Source: Symbiodinium natans (lineage: Eukaryota; Sar; Dinophyceae; Suessiales; Symbiodiniaceae). Taken from it: a DNA stretch of 64,000 bases. Position 1 is the stretch's first letter, and the number at the start of each line of letters is the position of its first letter. Positions 31,303 through 42,218 of the stretch are shown in pieces. Where the stretch lies: the NCBI GenBank assembly GCA_905221605.1, contig CAJNDS010001469.1, positions 687,501 to 751,500 of the forward strand, given 5' to 3'. Made by a program: the position numbers and the translations under genes. The notes under the pieces were generated by a model. The model worked only from the letters and a program-made list of their open reading frames with translations, was not told the DNA's origin and did not search any database.

Positions 31303-31490
31303 TGTCCCGTCCCCCCCTCTCGGGACATTCTGCCCGAGCCCTAAGCAGAGGCGTAGCAAGCTTCCTTCCAAGCCCTAAACCCTAAGCCCTAAACCCTAAA
31401 CCCTAAGCTACATTCGGATTACTGCCGATCACAGCTTGTGACCTAGTTACAGAACTCCCTGAACCCCACAGACCCTTTTAAACTTGGGAT

Positions 31491-31602
31491 GTTTTGCCCC
31501 TTCTACTAACAGCTCCTTAATAGGGTTTAGAGGGATTATAGTACCCCCCCCCCCCCTACTCAATCCCTATTAAGGAGCTGAAAGTGTACGAGGTACCATC
31601 CC
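31491..31602. repeat. family C hairpin
   Basis: CAGCTCCTTAATAGGG pairs with CCCTATTAAGGAGCTG around a poly(C) loop; CTTGGGATGTTTTGCCCC marks the left end. Confidence 0.65.
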
Positions 31603-31666
31603 TAAACCCTAATCCCTAAACCCTTGTTTTTTGTCAATGCTCGCCTCAGTCCTGCTTTTGGTGCAG

Positions 31667-31750
31667 GCTTTTCAAGCTCATGGATGAGGGCGCTGTGCCG
31701 GTGTACCGAATCAACATGTTCCGGTGCAAAGATGGCAGCAACAAGGAGAC
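31667..31750 (+). CDS. candidate internal exon, product unknown
   Basis: A pyrimidine-rich stretch ending TTTTGGTGCAG precedes a frame encoding LFKLMDEGAVPVYRINMFRC then KDGSNKE. The 3' boundary is unclear: GTGCAA at 31724 is a possible donor, or a non-canonical one near GGAGACC. Dinoflagellates are known to use GC and GA donors. Confidence 0.37.
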
Positions 31751-31967
31751 CTTAACCCTATAGACCCTGTAGACCCTACCAACCCTATAAACCCTATAAA
31801 CCCTAACCGTAACCGGACCGCACTGAAGGCCTAGAGTTTAGGGTAAGTGCGAAGTGCTACCAGCAGCAAGGACTTCCTTCCTATCCACCCTTCTTGGGGC
31901 ACAAGGGCAGCCCCTCTTCGAACCCTAAACCCTAAACCCTCTTTTCCCTACCCTAAACCCGAAGCAG

Positions 31968-32030
31968 TGGAGGAAACCCCGAACCCACCGCCATCGTCCC
32001 CGGCGGACGTACGCCGACTGTTTCAGGAAG
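31968..32030 (+). CDS. candidate internal exon, product unknown
   Basis: Starts after CCCGAAGCAG, with a pyrimidine stretch CTTTTCCC upstream, and ends at a good GTGGGT donor. Encodes EETPNPPPSSPADVRRLFQE, a proline-rich linker followed by a helix. Confidence 0.4.
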
Positions 32031-32704
32031 GTGGGTCACAGCCAAGTTGTCTCTGCAGCTTCTGGGGGTGCTGCAGCTCTTAGGGTTTAGGGTTTAGGGT
32101 TTAGGGTTTAGGGTTTAGGGTTTAGGGTTTAGGGTTTAAGGTGGTTGGTGGCGGCTCCTGGGCTTGGAAGGCTTAGGCCCTAGCAAGCCAATGAAATGGC
32201 GTCTTCTGCCCTAAACCCTAAACCCTAATCCGGGTAGGGAAAGTGATCCCAAATCCCAGGGGACATCTTGTTTTGCCTTTCTTCGAGACCGACCTTTCAA
32301 CCCCGCATTGCTGTGGCTAGTCGGGTGCCAAAAAAAAAACCCTAAACCCTCAACCCTAAACCCTAAACCCTAAACCCTAAGAATTGAAAGCCTGAAAGCC
32401 CTGCAGCTGTAAGCTGAGATAAGGCTTTTAGAGTTCGGAGACAGCCCAGGAACCCAGACTCAACCCTTAAGGCCTCTTTAGGGGGTGTATGGGGTGCGCG
32501 GAAGATGACCAAAATCCTGGTTCCTACCTCCTAAGAGTCCGATAATAAGAGCACATATGTATATATATATATATACACTTTTTTTCACGGGCTACTGAAC
32601 GACCTGGCTTCCGCATGTGGCAGGCTGGAGCATCCAGTGGCTGCAGCCGCAGCAGGAGCTGATGACGACTGCTGTGCCGGTGCTGTGAACGCTGCTCTTT
32701 CTCT

Positions 32705-32800
32705 GGGAGTTTACAAAAACAAGGGACCCCCATAATAGACCCCCCAAGTAGTAGAATTGCCTCATGGTAGTATCTAAGGCGCCCCCTTAGAAGGGCCCAC
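32705..32800. repeat. family F element in reverse orientation, right arm decayed
   Basis: GTTTACAAAAACAAGGGACC matches the reverse complement of the family F arm; the core CCCCAAGTAGTAGAATTGCC is shared with 6063. Confidence 0.4.
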
Positions 32801-33144
32801 CATGTAACTAAGAATCTCGGCCCTTGCGAAGGAGCACGACGCTCTGGCTTCGTTGGTGGTAGCTTTGGAGACCGAGTTCGGATGCCTCGTCGGGGTAAAC
32901 GCATACCTCACCCCGCCAGGCACCCAAGGCGCCCGGCCGATGAAAGAGACCGGTGGTCACTTCTCACAAACCTTGGGTCCCGTTTTTTGGGTACCCTAAA
33001 TACTATAGGGATTACGGGCCGGCTTATACTAGTAACCACCTAAACTGGGACCCTAAGTTAGAGAACCCCCAGTTTTCCCCCAAAAAAGCGTGCGGGCGTG
33101 GTGCAGGAGTCCGGCTCAAAACCCTGAACCCACAGCAGGGCCGC

Positions 33145-33261
33145 ACTTGGAGGTTCATCATGGTGTTTAGGGTTTAGGGTTATTAGCCAATTAGACTTAT
33201 AACCCACTTATATGCCCCTTAAGTGCCCTAGTATGCTTATAAGTACAGTGAACCTCCAAGT
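33145..33261. mobile_element. family A element with TTTAGGG inserted after its left arm
   Basis: ACTTGGAGGTTCAT is followed by CATGGTG and two TTTAGGG units, then the normal family A interior TTATTAGCCAATTAGACTTA. The right arm GTGAACCTCCAAGT is intact. Confidence 0.6.
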
Positions 33262-33364
33262 GAACCCACAGCAGTGGCCACAGGCGGCCACAGGGTAGTT
33301 GAACTTACCCAAAAACCCCCAAGCATCCACACCAATATCGTACCTGAGCCTTAGCATCCTAAAC

Positions 33365-33412
33365 AGAAGCTTTTAGGGCCCAATTATATACGATGTGCGT
33401 ACATGGACCCTC
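33365..33412. repeat. right half of a family E element
   Basis: CTTTTAGGGCCCAATTATAT and GTACATGGACCCT match the right half of family E; no left half is present nearby. Confidence 0.35.
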
Positions 33413-33460
33413 CCCGCACCCCAAACCCTAAACCCTGCCATAAAACCCTAAACCCTGGGC

Positions 33461-33546
33461 AGGCCTGGCGCCCCATTGGGACGACGTCGAGGTCTTCGTT
33501 CTTCAGACGCCCGGATGGCAACCAGCTGGGCTCCTAGAGCTGCTTT
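33461..33546 (+). CDS. weak candidate terminal exon
   Basis: One frame encodes HWDDVEVFVLQTPGWQPAGL then LELL and a TAG. A second frame is open over part of it. Starts after CTGGGCAG. Confidence 0.27.
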
Positions 33547-34214
33547 AGGGTTTAGGAGCTAGGGTTCATGTGCTCTAGGCGTCCACGGATGTCGGATCCG
33601 ATTTCAGATGCATTTCTTAGTTAAGGGGTCTGGGGCGTCTTTCGGCTGCGCTCCTCTATATAGGGCCTGTTTGAGGTGTTCATGGGGTGATGCATCTCGA
33701 TCTGAAGCCCTGAGGTTGGGTGGCAAAAAGGCATGGACACTTCATGCCTCTTCCAGTGCCACACCCTCTCCGACGCTGCCACGTCACGCGGCCGAGCCTG
33801 TGTCAGGAATCCCTAACCTAACGATCCATGTGCCTATATAACTATGTAAGGAGTGGATCCTTACTCGCGATTCTCCACATGCTACAGTAGTTCAAAGAAT
33901 TGCCAGTCGTATTTCCTTACAGAAAGTTTGAACAATACTACCCTAGATACCCATTATGATCAACCAGGTCCCCTTGTTGCCCTGAAGCCCGAAACGCTGT
34001 AACTGCAAAGCCCATTTTAATTACATAGGCTCCTATGTTACTCTAAGCCGAAGCCCTACATACTACACCTCAACCCCAAAAGCCCGCTCCAGTTAGTTGA
34101 AACGGGTCCCTACATTGTACCTAGAAGTCCTAAAGCCTATACCCTCGTTTAAATTCAATAGTTCCTCTATAAGGCCCTGAACCCTTCACCAAAACACCCC
34201 AGAACTAAGCACGC
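33547..34214. other. mostly unique stretch, no call
   Basis: About 670 bp with only traces of telomere repeats at its start. A 78-codon frame begins at 33608 but shows no domain and uneven composition. Ends in AT-rich sequence. Confidence 0.4.
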
Positions 34215-34320
34215 AGAGAGCCCACAAGCCCTTAGATACGGAATATACCTTCAACAATTTTAAGGGTCCTGTAGGTAAACTAAGGTCTATGCCTTCTTTC
34301 AAGGGTATCGGTCTCTTTGG
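34215..34320. repeat. diverged family D hairpin
   Basis: AGAGAGCCCACAAGCCCTTA and GGAATATACCTTCA on the left; TTTCAAGGGTATCGGTCTCT on the right. Confidence 0.45.
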
Positions 34321-34422
34321 CCCTAAACCCTAAACCCTAAACCCTAAACCCTAAACTAAACCCTTTTGCGTATGATTTCTTACTAGGACTTCACTCCTTG
34401 TGGCAAGCCAAGGCTTCAGCAG

Positions 34423-34475
34423 TGGCGACATCGATCTCGAGCAGCTGGGGCTTTGCATCCCCCCTCTACTTTGCT
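34423..34475 (+). CDS. candidate exon with EF-hand-like fragment
   Basis: After GGCTTCAGCAG the frame encodes GDIDLEQLGLCIPPLLC. GDIDLEQL fits positions 6-12 of an EF-hand loop plus the start of its exit helix, with Gln instead of Glu at position 12. The first half of the loop would be in a preceding exon. Followed by GTTTAA, a possible donor. Confidence 0.3.
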
Positions 34476-34547
34476 GTTTAAACCCTAAACCCTGAACCCT
34501 GAACCCTAAACCCTAAACCCTAAACCCTAGGGTTCAGGGTTCAGGGT

Positions 34548-34585
34548 TCATGTATATATATTATAATATATATATATATATATAT
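34548..34585. repeat. TA microsatellite
   Basis: (TA)n of about 35 bp after opposed CCCTAAA and GGGTTCA repeats. Confidence 0.9.
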
Positions 34586-35114
34586 GGATATGGCTGATGG
34601 GGTTTTATCGGGTGTTTTTGGGTATGTTGAGGCTTTACAGGGTTTTTCAGGGTTTCGTGGGGTGAGATAGGGGTTTCTTAGGGTTTCCATAGGTTTTTAG
34701 GGCTGAGGGAACCCTAAACCCCAAACCCTAAACCCACTTTGTCTTTGGGGCCTGTGGGAGCGGATCCGCTAGTCCTGGCATGAATCAGCTTCCAGGAGGG
34801 TTCAAAGTTTGTTGCAGGGCAGAAGCGCAAGGTTTAGAGTTTAAGGTTTAGTGTTTAGGGTTTAGGGTTTAGGGCTCGCGCAGGTCGATTTCAACTTGGC
34901 CTCTACTGCCTGGTAGGGGGTTCTCAGAGTCGATGGCAATGTATAGAGTAGGGTGTTGGAGGTTCTAAACCCTAAACCCTAAACCCTAAACCCTAAACCC
35001 TAGACCCTAAACCCTAAACCCTAAATCCTACATGCTGCAGCGGTATAGGATTCGGAGTGTTGCGAAGTAGGATCGGCAATGAACCGCATCCTGCAGGATG
35101 TTTGGATTCTGAGT

Positions 35115-35236
35115 TTGGATTTAGGGTTTAGGGTTTAGTTTAGGGTTTAGGGTTTAGGGTTTAGGGTTGAGGGTTTAGGGTTTAGGGTTTAGGGTTTAGG
35201 GTTTAGGGTTTAGGGTTTAGGGTTTAGGGTTTAGGG
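35115..35236 (+). repeat. interstitial telomere-type array, TTTAGGG
   Basis: About 17 heptamers, with one TTTAG-only unit and one TTGAGGG variant. Confidence 0.95.
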
Positions 35237-35413
35237 CCATTCTGATTGTGTAAGGGCAGCCAGCGTTCTGGAATTGATAGTGAGAAGGAGGCTAGTGTTG
35301 TGTTTATTGTGCTTCGAGCCATATGTTATGAATGAATTGAACTTGAAATTGTGACTTAACCCCCCCCCCCCCGGTTTTCCGAGACGCCCTCTTGAAAGAT
35401 CTCTTGTTCACAA

Positions 35414-35517
35414 CTGGGGGTTTCCGAAATTAGGGGTACCTTCCTGGTGTCCTTATAAGGGAATCCTACTATATGAGGGATCCATGTCTGGGGTCCCCAA
35501 TTTCTGTAAACCCCCAA
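35414..35517. repeat. family F hairpin
   Basis: CTGGGGGTTTCCGAAATTAG pairs with CAATTTCTGTAAACCCCCA. Confidence 0.7.
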
Positions 35518-35535
35518 CTGGCTTTGCAATTCCTA

Positions 35536-35790
35536 TACTTAGAGGTTCAGGGTACTTATAACCCAATTAGCAGCGTAGTAGTTATAGCCCACTGAGAAGC
35601 CCTCAAGGACCCCAGCAGAGTTAGAGTGGGGTTAAAAGTGCAGCTAGAATTGGGTTGCTAAGTACCATGAAACCTCCAAGCCCTAAACCCTAAACCCTAA
35701 ACCCTCAGGTTAATAAGTACCATGAACCTCCAAGCCCTAAACCCTAAACCCTAAACCCTCAGTTTAATACGTACCATGAACCTCCAAGTA
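35536..35790. mobile_element. family A element with its right arm triplicated
   Basis: A normal element (TACTTAGAGGTTCAGGGTAC to CATGAAACCTCCAAG, ending 35680) is followed by two more right arms (AAGTACCATGAACCTCCAAG near 35715 and TACCATGAACCTCCAAGTA near 35772). Short CCCTAAA arrays and CTCAG separate the three. The repeat period is about 56 bp. Confidence 0.8.
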
Positions 35791-36070
35791 TTGCTCAGAA
35801 GAAGAGCTCTGAGTTGAGCCAAGCACAGTTCCGGGCCTCGGTGTCTGTCAGCATTCGGATTTGACACGTGCCCCAGCGAGCCGCAATACATGCCCCTTTA
35901 AATAAGGAAACCCTAAACCCTAAACCCTAAACCCTAAACCCTCCTAAACCCTGGGTAGTGGGCTCATTGGGTTACCTCCCAGGTCCTTGTCGCCACCGCT
36001 TCTCTGCCCCAAGCTGTCGGCGGGCGATCTGTGTCTTGGTGACCACGGAGTGACAAGAACACTTGGGGTC

Positions 36071-36160
36071 CTTGGGGCTGAGGGTTTAGGGTTTAGGGTT
36101 TGGGGTTTGGGGTTTGGGGTTTGGGGTTTGGGGTTTCGGGTTTGGGGATTATTGGAGTAC
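36071..36160 (+). repeat. array of TTTGGGG variant heptamers
   Basis: TTTAGGG changes to about nine TTTGGGG units. Confidence 0.9.
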
Positions 36161-36355
36161 GTCAGGTGCGGGGTCACTGCCCGATTTAAAGACTTCATCA
36201 CCCCTAAATCGCATTAGCTACCCTAGTGTTCTTCGCGCCAGCTTAACATTGGACGGACCAGGATACCATGAGCCTTACATCTTTCGAATCATGTCGGACA
36301 TGGAAACACCTTAAGCCCTTGATCCTAAACCTAACCTAACAAGCCCCTGGAGGCC

Positions 36356-36446
36356 TACCCAAAGGCTCCTATGTAGTACGTTTTGGGGGGAAGTATACTA
36401 GAACCTCCTATGACCCAAAAAGGAACTACAGTGGAGCCTTTGGGTA
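36356..36446. mobile_element. family B MITE-like element
   Basis: TACCCAAAGGCTCCTATGTA pairs with the TACAGTGGAGCCTTTGGGTA end; TA at both ends. Confidence 0.7.
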
Positions 36447-36480
36447 TCCCCCCCCTTAAAAAAAATCAGTAGAGCCTTTA

Positions 36481-36590
36481 AACTTGGAATGCTCCGCCTT
36501 ATACTAAGGGTCCTTAATAGGGATTAGAGTTTAGGGTTTAGGGTCAGGGTTCCCCATGCAGGAGCTGTGAGTGTAAGGGGGACCATCCTA
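36481..36590. repeat. family C hairpin with telomere repeats in the loop
   Basis: AACTTGGAATGCTCCGCCTT pairs loosely with GTGTAAGGGGGACCATCC; TTTAGGGTTTAGGGTCAGGG fills the loop. Confidence 0.5.
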
Positions 36591-36910
36591 ACTCTAAACC
36601 CTGCAAGCCCTACTATCAGACAACTCGTAGACCCTGTAAGCCCTACTTGGAAGCCCTTTGACTTATAGTAAGCAATTAGGGTTAGTAAGGTGGGTCCTGG
36701 AGATTATAAGATGTTTTCTAGGGGATACTAAGTAGACTAGGCAAACCCTAAACCCGAAGCCCCAAACTAAGTCAACAGAGCTTCCAAGTACCATCAGACA
36801 ACCTGGGAGGCTCTATTTCCCGCGCGGTACCATCCACTATGCCCCCAACAAGGTGCAGAACGTCAAGAGTCAAGGGTCTAGGGTTTAGGGTTTAGGCTCA
36901 ACACGGTGCA

Positions 36911-36999
36911 TAACTTGGGATGTTCCCCCGTATACTGACAGCTCCTTCATAGGGATTGTAATCGGGGGTACAAAAGTTCCTATTCAGGACTGTTAGCAT
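36911..36999. repeat. family C element, right end truncated
   Basis: TAACTTGGGATGTTCCCCCG, ACAGCTCCTTCATAGGGATT, then TTCAGGACTGTTAGCATG; the final GGGGGAACATCCC is missing. Confidence 0.5.
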
Positions 37000-37170
37000 G
37001 TTTTGCTGCAGTTCGGGCCTTTTCAGTTTTCGGGGAGAGGGTGCTGCGGGCTATAGGGCTTCGATTTGGGTCGAGGGCTTAGGGCGGGGAGATGCGGGGA
37101 GGAGTCAGGGGCAACTATTTTTGGGCCGGCGTGGAGGATGGCAACACCTGGACGCCCGTATTCGGCGCCC

Positions 37171-37300
37171 GGCACCCTAAACCCTAAACCCTAAACCCCA
37201 AACCCCAAACCCCAAACCCCAAACCCCAAACCCCAAACCCCAAACCCCAAACCCCAAACCCCAAACCCCAAACCCTAAACCCTAAACCCTAAACCCTAAC
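37171..37300 (-). repeat. array of CCCCAAA variant heptamers inside CCCTAAA
   Basis: About eleven consecutive CCCCAAA units bounded by CCCTAAA units on both sides. Confidence 0.95.
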
Positions 37301-37504
37301 CCTAGGTTAGCGATCAAAGCGAGCAGCCCGAAGTCCAACATCTCCTGAAGCCCTGCCTAAGCTGCGACAGCCGAAGCCCGGAGATCCCAAGCCGCCTGCC
37401 CTGATCGATACAGGACATGTGTATTTAGAATCAGAATCATAAGAAGAAAGGTCATAAGAATAATCAGAATGGTATTCAGAATACTTTTGTATTTATACAT
37501 GTAA

Positions 37505-37672
37505 CGTATATATATATATATATATATAGATATTATCATTAATCCTACTTGGTGTGGGGTGTGTGTTTTTCCAAGTGCACATCAGTATACATATACATAC
37601 ACCTGTATATGTCTCTGTACATGCACACATGTTTTGTTGGGGGGGTGGGTTGGGGGGGGGGGGGGGGGAGGG
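37505..37672. repeat. TA microsatellite, then CATA and G-rich tracts
   Basis: (TA)n at 37505-37529; ATACATATACATACACC near 37585; G runs at 37638-37672. Confidence 0.85.
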
Positions 37673-38727
37673 GGGCCTTTCCAGACACTTTCCCGAGGAT
37701 TCAACGGAAGCGTCGGTTCACCTGACTGTCTCTGCCTTTCAGAGACAGTCCCTGCACCTGGGACCAGGGATGATGCTTTATGTTTTTGGAAGAGGTTTGG
37801 GAGTTTAGGGTTTAGGGTTAGGGGTTATCAGGTTTAGGGTGTAGGGGAGGGCGATTGTTTTGGGTGTTTGGGGCAACCGAACTGTTCTAGTAAGCCTTGT
37901 TAAGTTGGGGTGGTTTGGGCTTTATCTAGAGGAGCCCAAAATCCTTAGTGAAGAAGGCGACTTTTCGCGCCTTGGCGATTGGGTGCACTCCCAGCTTATG
38001 CAGACGTAGGGCACCGGGCGACCCTGGGCTCTGGGTCCAGGTTTTAGGGTTTAGGGTGTCGCAGACTTTCGGGCCGTGACGTTTTTGCTGTTGAGAACCG
38101 TGCCTGGGTTTTCAGGCTTGGGTTTACGGCAAAGGCCTAAAGGGGCTTCTTTAGAATCTGAAGTCTTAGATTTGAAGATGCAGGCCCAAAAAAACCTAAA
38201 CCCGAACCCGTAAACCCTACAAACAAACTAGCATAGGCGGCTGCAAGGAACCAGGATCCTCGTCCAGGTGCTCGCGCATTCTTCATGCGCAATAGGCCCC
38301 GACCAAAAAAGTAGACTAGCAAGTGATCGTTACAAAATTACGAATCATATAGTAAGTAATCGAAATGGTACTCGGACTCGGAAAAGCAAGCGTAGTCATG
38401 AAGAACTCATACATAAGCATTCGTAAAAAGAAGCAGCAAAGATTATGTCAGAAGTATAGGAAACGAACATACCGCAACATACCTAACGCACACACACACA
38501 CACATGCACAAGGCACAGGCAGAGGCACGCAAAAGCGCAAGACCCCACTGAAATCGAGGTATGATCTGGTGCAGAAGACTTTCGAAGAGGCGAAAGCCCC
38601 ATGGAGTCTGTAGCTACTGCCCCTAATGCAAAAATCAGGCCCAAGGACCCTGCCCGCAAGTAATCATGATTTGAGGTTCGGGTGGGGGTAGTAGCAAGCC
38701 CGGGCTGGGAGCCTCAATCCTAAACCC

Positions 38728-38863
38728 TAAGGATCCGTGTACCTATATGGCTACAGACCGGGCTCTGAAGCTACGAAAGGAACCCCCTTTTTAAGGCCCA
38801 AGTATATACCCTAAACCCTAAGCCCGCAACCCTAAACATGTATAATATGTACATGGATCCTCA
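38728..38863. repeat. family E hairpin ending at a possible splice acceptor
   Basis: TAAGGATCCGTGTACCTATA on the left. The right arm is split by CCCTAAACCCTAAGCCC and then reads ATGTACATGGATCCTCA. The last bases (TCAG) form the acceptor of the next candidate exon. Confidence 0.5.
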
Positions 38864-38864
38864 G

Positions 38865-38931
38865 TGGCACCCTGACAGCCCCAAGCAGTTCGAGTCTCCG
38901 GAACATCTGCCTGAGTTGTTTCGGCGCCCAG
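38865..38931 (+). CDS. candidate internal exon, product unknown
   Basis: Begins directly at the end of a family E element (GGATCCTCAG) and ends at GTTTAT or, further on, GTCCCT. Encodes WHPDSPKQFESPEHLPELFR. The peptide looks real, but I cannot assign it. Confidence 0.38.
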
Positions 38932-39399
38932 GTTTATGCGAGCCAGGTCCCTACAGCAACAAGGGGGTTTAGGGTTTAGGGTTTAGGGTTTAGGGTGTAA
39001 GGTCTGGATCCGAGAAGCCAGCTGTACTTGAGATTCAGAGGTTTGTTACAGCGACACCATCTTAATTTATAGGGGTTCTACCTTGGACCCTTAAGGTTGT
39101 ACCCTTGGGTTTTGGGGCCCCTTTTTAAGGATCCTTAAGGGAGAACCTTTAGGGGTACAACTTCAAGGGTACGAGTCTGAATCCCTTGATAATTGGAGAC
39201 AGCTACACACCCAAGCTTGCGCGCGTGGAACACAAACTCTTGCACCTCCACCGACAAGGCATCATGGCTACCGACCTAAGATCCATACAGGTGGGATTTT
39301 GGGTTTAGGGTTCAGGGTAACCGGTTTAGGGTTTAGGGTTTAGGGCCCCTTCTTATGGAGTCATTGTGATTGAGAAATCTCATTTTCATCCCCAGACTT

Positions 39400-39480
39400 A
39401 AAGGACCTATGTAGCATCTGTTCAAGGTCCTAGACTACAATTCCTTATACCCAACCCGCAAAAGGAACTACGTTGGAGCC
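39400..39480. repeat. diverged family B half
   Basis: AGGACCTATGTAGCATCTG and AAAAGGAACTACGTTGGAGCC match family B. The right end runs directly into (CCCCAAA)n at 39483. Confidence 0.45.
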
Positions 39481-39927
39481 TCAACCCCAAACCCCAAACC
39501 CCAAACCCCAAACCCCAAACCCCAAACCCTAAACCCTAAACCCTAAACCCTAAACCGGGGGAAGCCCGACTCAGAAGAAGTCCCCGTGCAGTTTTGCACG
39601 CCTGCTCGTCGCAGGCCATGTCAGAGCTTTGGGAGGACGAGACTTGGCGACCGTTTTTTTGGGGGGGTTTAGGGTTTAGGGTTTAGGGTTTAGGGTTTTG
39701 GGTGGGTTCAGGGATTTGTACAGAGCTCTCGTGGTCTCGTGGTTGCTGTCGATTTCAGCATGCTGGCAATGACCCTCAACCCGAAACCCTAAATCCGAAA
39801 CTTCGAACCCGAAACTCAGTAAACCTTATTGCCTCGTAAATCCTCAAAGCTGGGATGTTCAGCCGTACACCTGGCAGCCAGGGATTCCCTTGTAAACCCA
39901 AACCCTACACCCCTAAAGAAAATGAGT

Positions 39928-40022
39928 GGTTCTGAGCAGGGAATGAGGCAATGAGGTACCCTGTATAATCCCTTAAAGGGTATATGTACGGCCCTAATTC
40001 CCTCATTCCCTACTAAGAACAA
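39928..40022. repeat. family I hairpin
   Basis: GGTTCTGAGCAGGGAATGAG pairs with CTCATTCCCTACTAAGAAC. Confidence 0.65.
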
Positions 40023-40418
40023 GGATAAAGGAATGAAAAGGGTGGTCTGTATATGTCCAGGTACTGAAATCTTGGTTTCTTGGAGACAGCTTCTTGGACG
40101 TTGAGGGCAGGCCCTACAGACCAAATATGTGTCGGTACCCTAAACCCCAAACCCCAACCCCAAATCCCAAACCCTAAACCCCAAACCCTAAACCCCAAAC
40201 CCCAAACCTCAAACCCCAAACCCTAAACCCTAAACCCTAAACCCTAAACCCTAAACCCTAGACCCTAACCCTAAATGTTTTGACTGCACCGCCTTTCAGG
40301 ATGTCGCTCTCCGACGTGCGCTGCCCTGGCGCGCGCTGGCGACCGGCGCTTGGGACGAGCTTGGAACACTGAGGCATCGGCTGGGTTAAATTCAAAGGGT
40401 TGCAAGTGCTTCTGTCTT

Positions 40419-40511
40419 AGTAGCTGAGTAGATAACTGTTACCCCGAAGTATATACAATCCTACCATAATTGAAAGGTTAACCTTTTTTGGGGCCAGGGT
40501 ACTCAGCAACT
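40419..40511. repeat. family H hairpin
   Basis: TAGTAGCTGAGTAGATAACT pairs with CCAGGGTACTCAGCAACT; core ACAATCCTACCATAATTGAA. Confidence 0.55.
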
Positions 40512-40979
40512 CGGGTGTAGAGTAGCCTTCTAGCTAGCATAAAAGGGTGATATAGCCAAGAGTAGTATGGCACATCTCCGCATCAGCTTCTTCTGTGGCA
40601 CATTTCAGGGTGAATACTCCACAGTTCGATGCACAGGGGGTGGGATTCAGGGTTTGCAGACTCTAGAGGTCACAGGAAAGCTGATGATTTAGGATGTTCG
40701 GAAACCCGAAAAATGACTAAGGGGTGCGCTATGCAACAGGTCGTCCGTAGCCTCGCAGCTACGATCTCTGGCTGACATGGCGGCTTGGAAGCAAGAAAGC
40801 GCGCAGCTGCATAAATTACAGCACTTGGAACGGTACCCTCAAGCCTGCATAGCGGTAACAAAAGGACTTGCACGTTTAAGAGGTTATATCCTCGAATGTT
40901 CTAATCATTGTGATAATCAGCCTTAAACGTCCTTGGTTTCATCCAGCACTCAGAGTTGCAGCACCATCCCCCGGGACCT

Positions 40980-41182
40980 GGGTTTAGGGGGTTTAGGGGG
41001 TTTAGGGGGTTTTGGGGGGTTTTGGGTTTTAGGGGGGGTTTTAGGGGGGGTTTTAGGTGTTTACGGGGGGTTTTGGGGGGTTTTGGGTTTTAGGGGGTTT
41101 GAGGGGTTTTGGGGGTTTTGGGGGTTTAGGGGGTTTAGGCTGTGATGGTGCAAGCACAGAGTCGGGGGGGGGGGGGGGGGGT
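40980..41182 (+). repeat. G-rich TTTAGGGGG-type array and poly(G)
   Basis: Units of GGTTTAGGGGG and GGGTTTTGGG to 41140, then about 18 G at 41164. Confidence 0.9.
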
Positions 41183-41661
41183 AGGGTCTTCCTCTACCGA
41201 AGGAAGCATGCCTTAAATTATTGGGTGCCCTTTCTGAAGCTTCAAGGTTTCTCTAGGGCTTAAGGACAGAGTGGTTGTTGATCATGGGCATGAACACGGC
41301 CCTGAAACTGAAGGGCAGAAGCAAAGAGTCAGTGGCCTAAACCCTAATAACCCTAGACCCCCAACCCCAAACCCTAAGCCGTTGGACTTCTGCATCCTTG
41401 CAGTGTGGTTGCGAGGCCCTAAACCCTAAACTGCCACCATCCCAAACGACTTTGTCAGCCAGCGGTAAAGGAACTTACGTTCGGTTTCCCAGAATAAGGG
41501 TACTAGATGTTTATTGACCCCATAGAGATAGTTTTACAGTACCCTCTCAACCCCTCCCCCCACCACCAGAGCAAGCAGCCTGCGACCCTTACCCTACATC
41601 TGTAAACCCTACGTAACACCCGAAAGCCTAAACCCTAAACCCCACAAACCCGATGCAAACC

Positions 41662-41811
41662 TCATGGGTTTGCCTACTACGCCCCACTATACTACCCCCG
41701 CTTAGGTTCCCCCCTAAAAAGGCATTATTATCCCTACATAGCCGGGGGTAGTAGGGTAATCCCTAACCCCTAAACCCTAAACCCTAAACCGTGTAGTAGG
41801 GAAACCATTGA
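41662..41811. repeat. family G hairpin with CCCTAAA inserted in the right arm
   Basis: TCATGGGTTTGCCTACTACG on the left. On the right GGGGGTAGTAGGG is followed by about 35 bp of CCCTAAA repeats, and then the arm sequence GTAGTAGGGAAACCATTG appears again. Confidence 0.55.
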
Positions 41812-41906
41812 AAACCCAAGGCAGGTGGAGGAACCCTAAACCCTACACCCTATATAAACCCTAAACCCTAAACCCTAAACGGGTTTTGGATCCTTTGGGA
41901 AAGAAG

Positions 41907-41997
41907 GTGGAGGCTGAGGCGGCCTCAACGCCCACGTCACCCGGTCCTGTGGCGTCGGCATTGGCAGAGCTCAGCGCGGAGCTCTCCTGGCTTCGAA
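41907..41997 (+). CDS. candidate internal exon, product unknown
   Basis: Starts after GGAAAGAAG and ends at a GTGTTT donor. Encodes VEAEAASTPTSPGPVASALA then ELSAELSWLRS: a small-residue linker followed by an amphipathic helix. The frame is also open upstream to 41883. Confidence 0.4.
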
Positions 41998-42034
41998 GTG
42001 TTTGGCATTTAGGGTTTGGGGTTTAGGGTTTAGG

Positions 42035-42218
42035 GTTGGGATGTTGCCCCTTGTACTCACAGTCCTTAGTAGGGATTATCGTACCCCCAATCATAATCCC
42101 CCATTAAGGGCTGCTAGTACTTATACTACAACTCCTTAGTGGGGATTATTTATTGTAATTACCTCGCTATAAGAATCCCCCATTACGGGCTGCTAGCACA
42201 AGGGGGAACATCCCAACC
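42035..42218. repeat. doubled family C hairpin between opposed telomere arrays
   Basis: GTTGGGATGTTGCCCC starts on a TTTAGGG array, and AGGGGGAACATCCCAAC ends on a CCCTAAA array. Two internal CCTTAGT/GGGCTGCTAG pairs show two C cores in one element. The palindrome thus includes the flanking repeats. Confidence 0.65.

Noticed and set aside
39816-40124. 102-codon minus-strand frame
   Set aside because: Overlaps a family I hairpin and telomere-like repeats.
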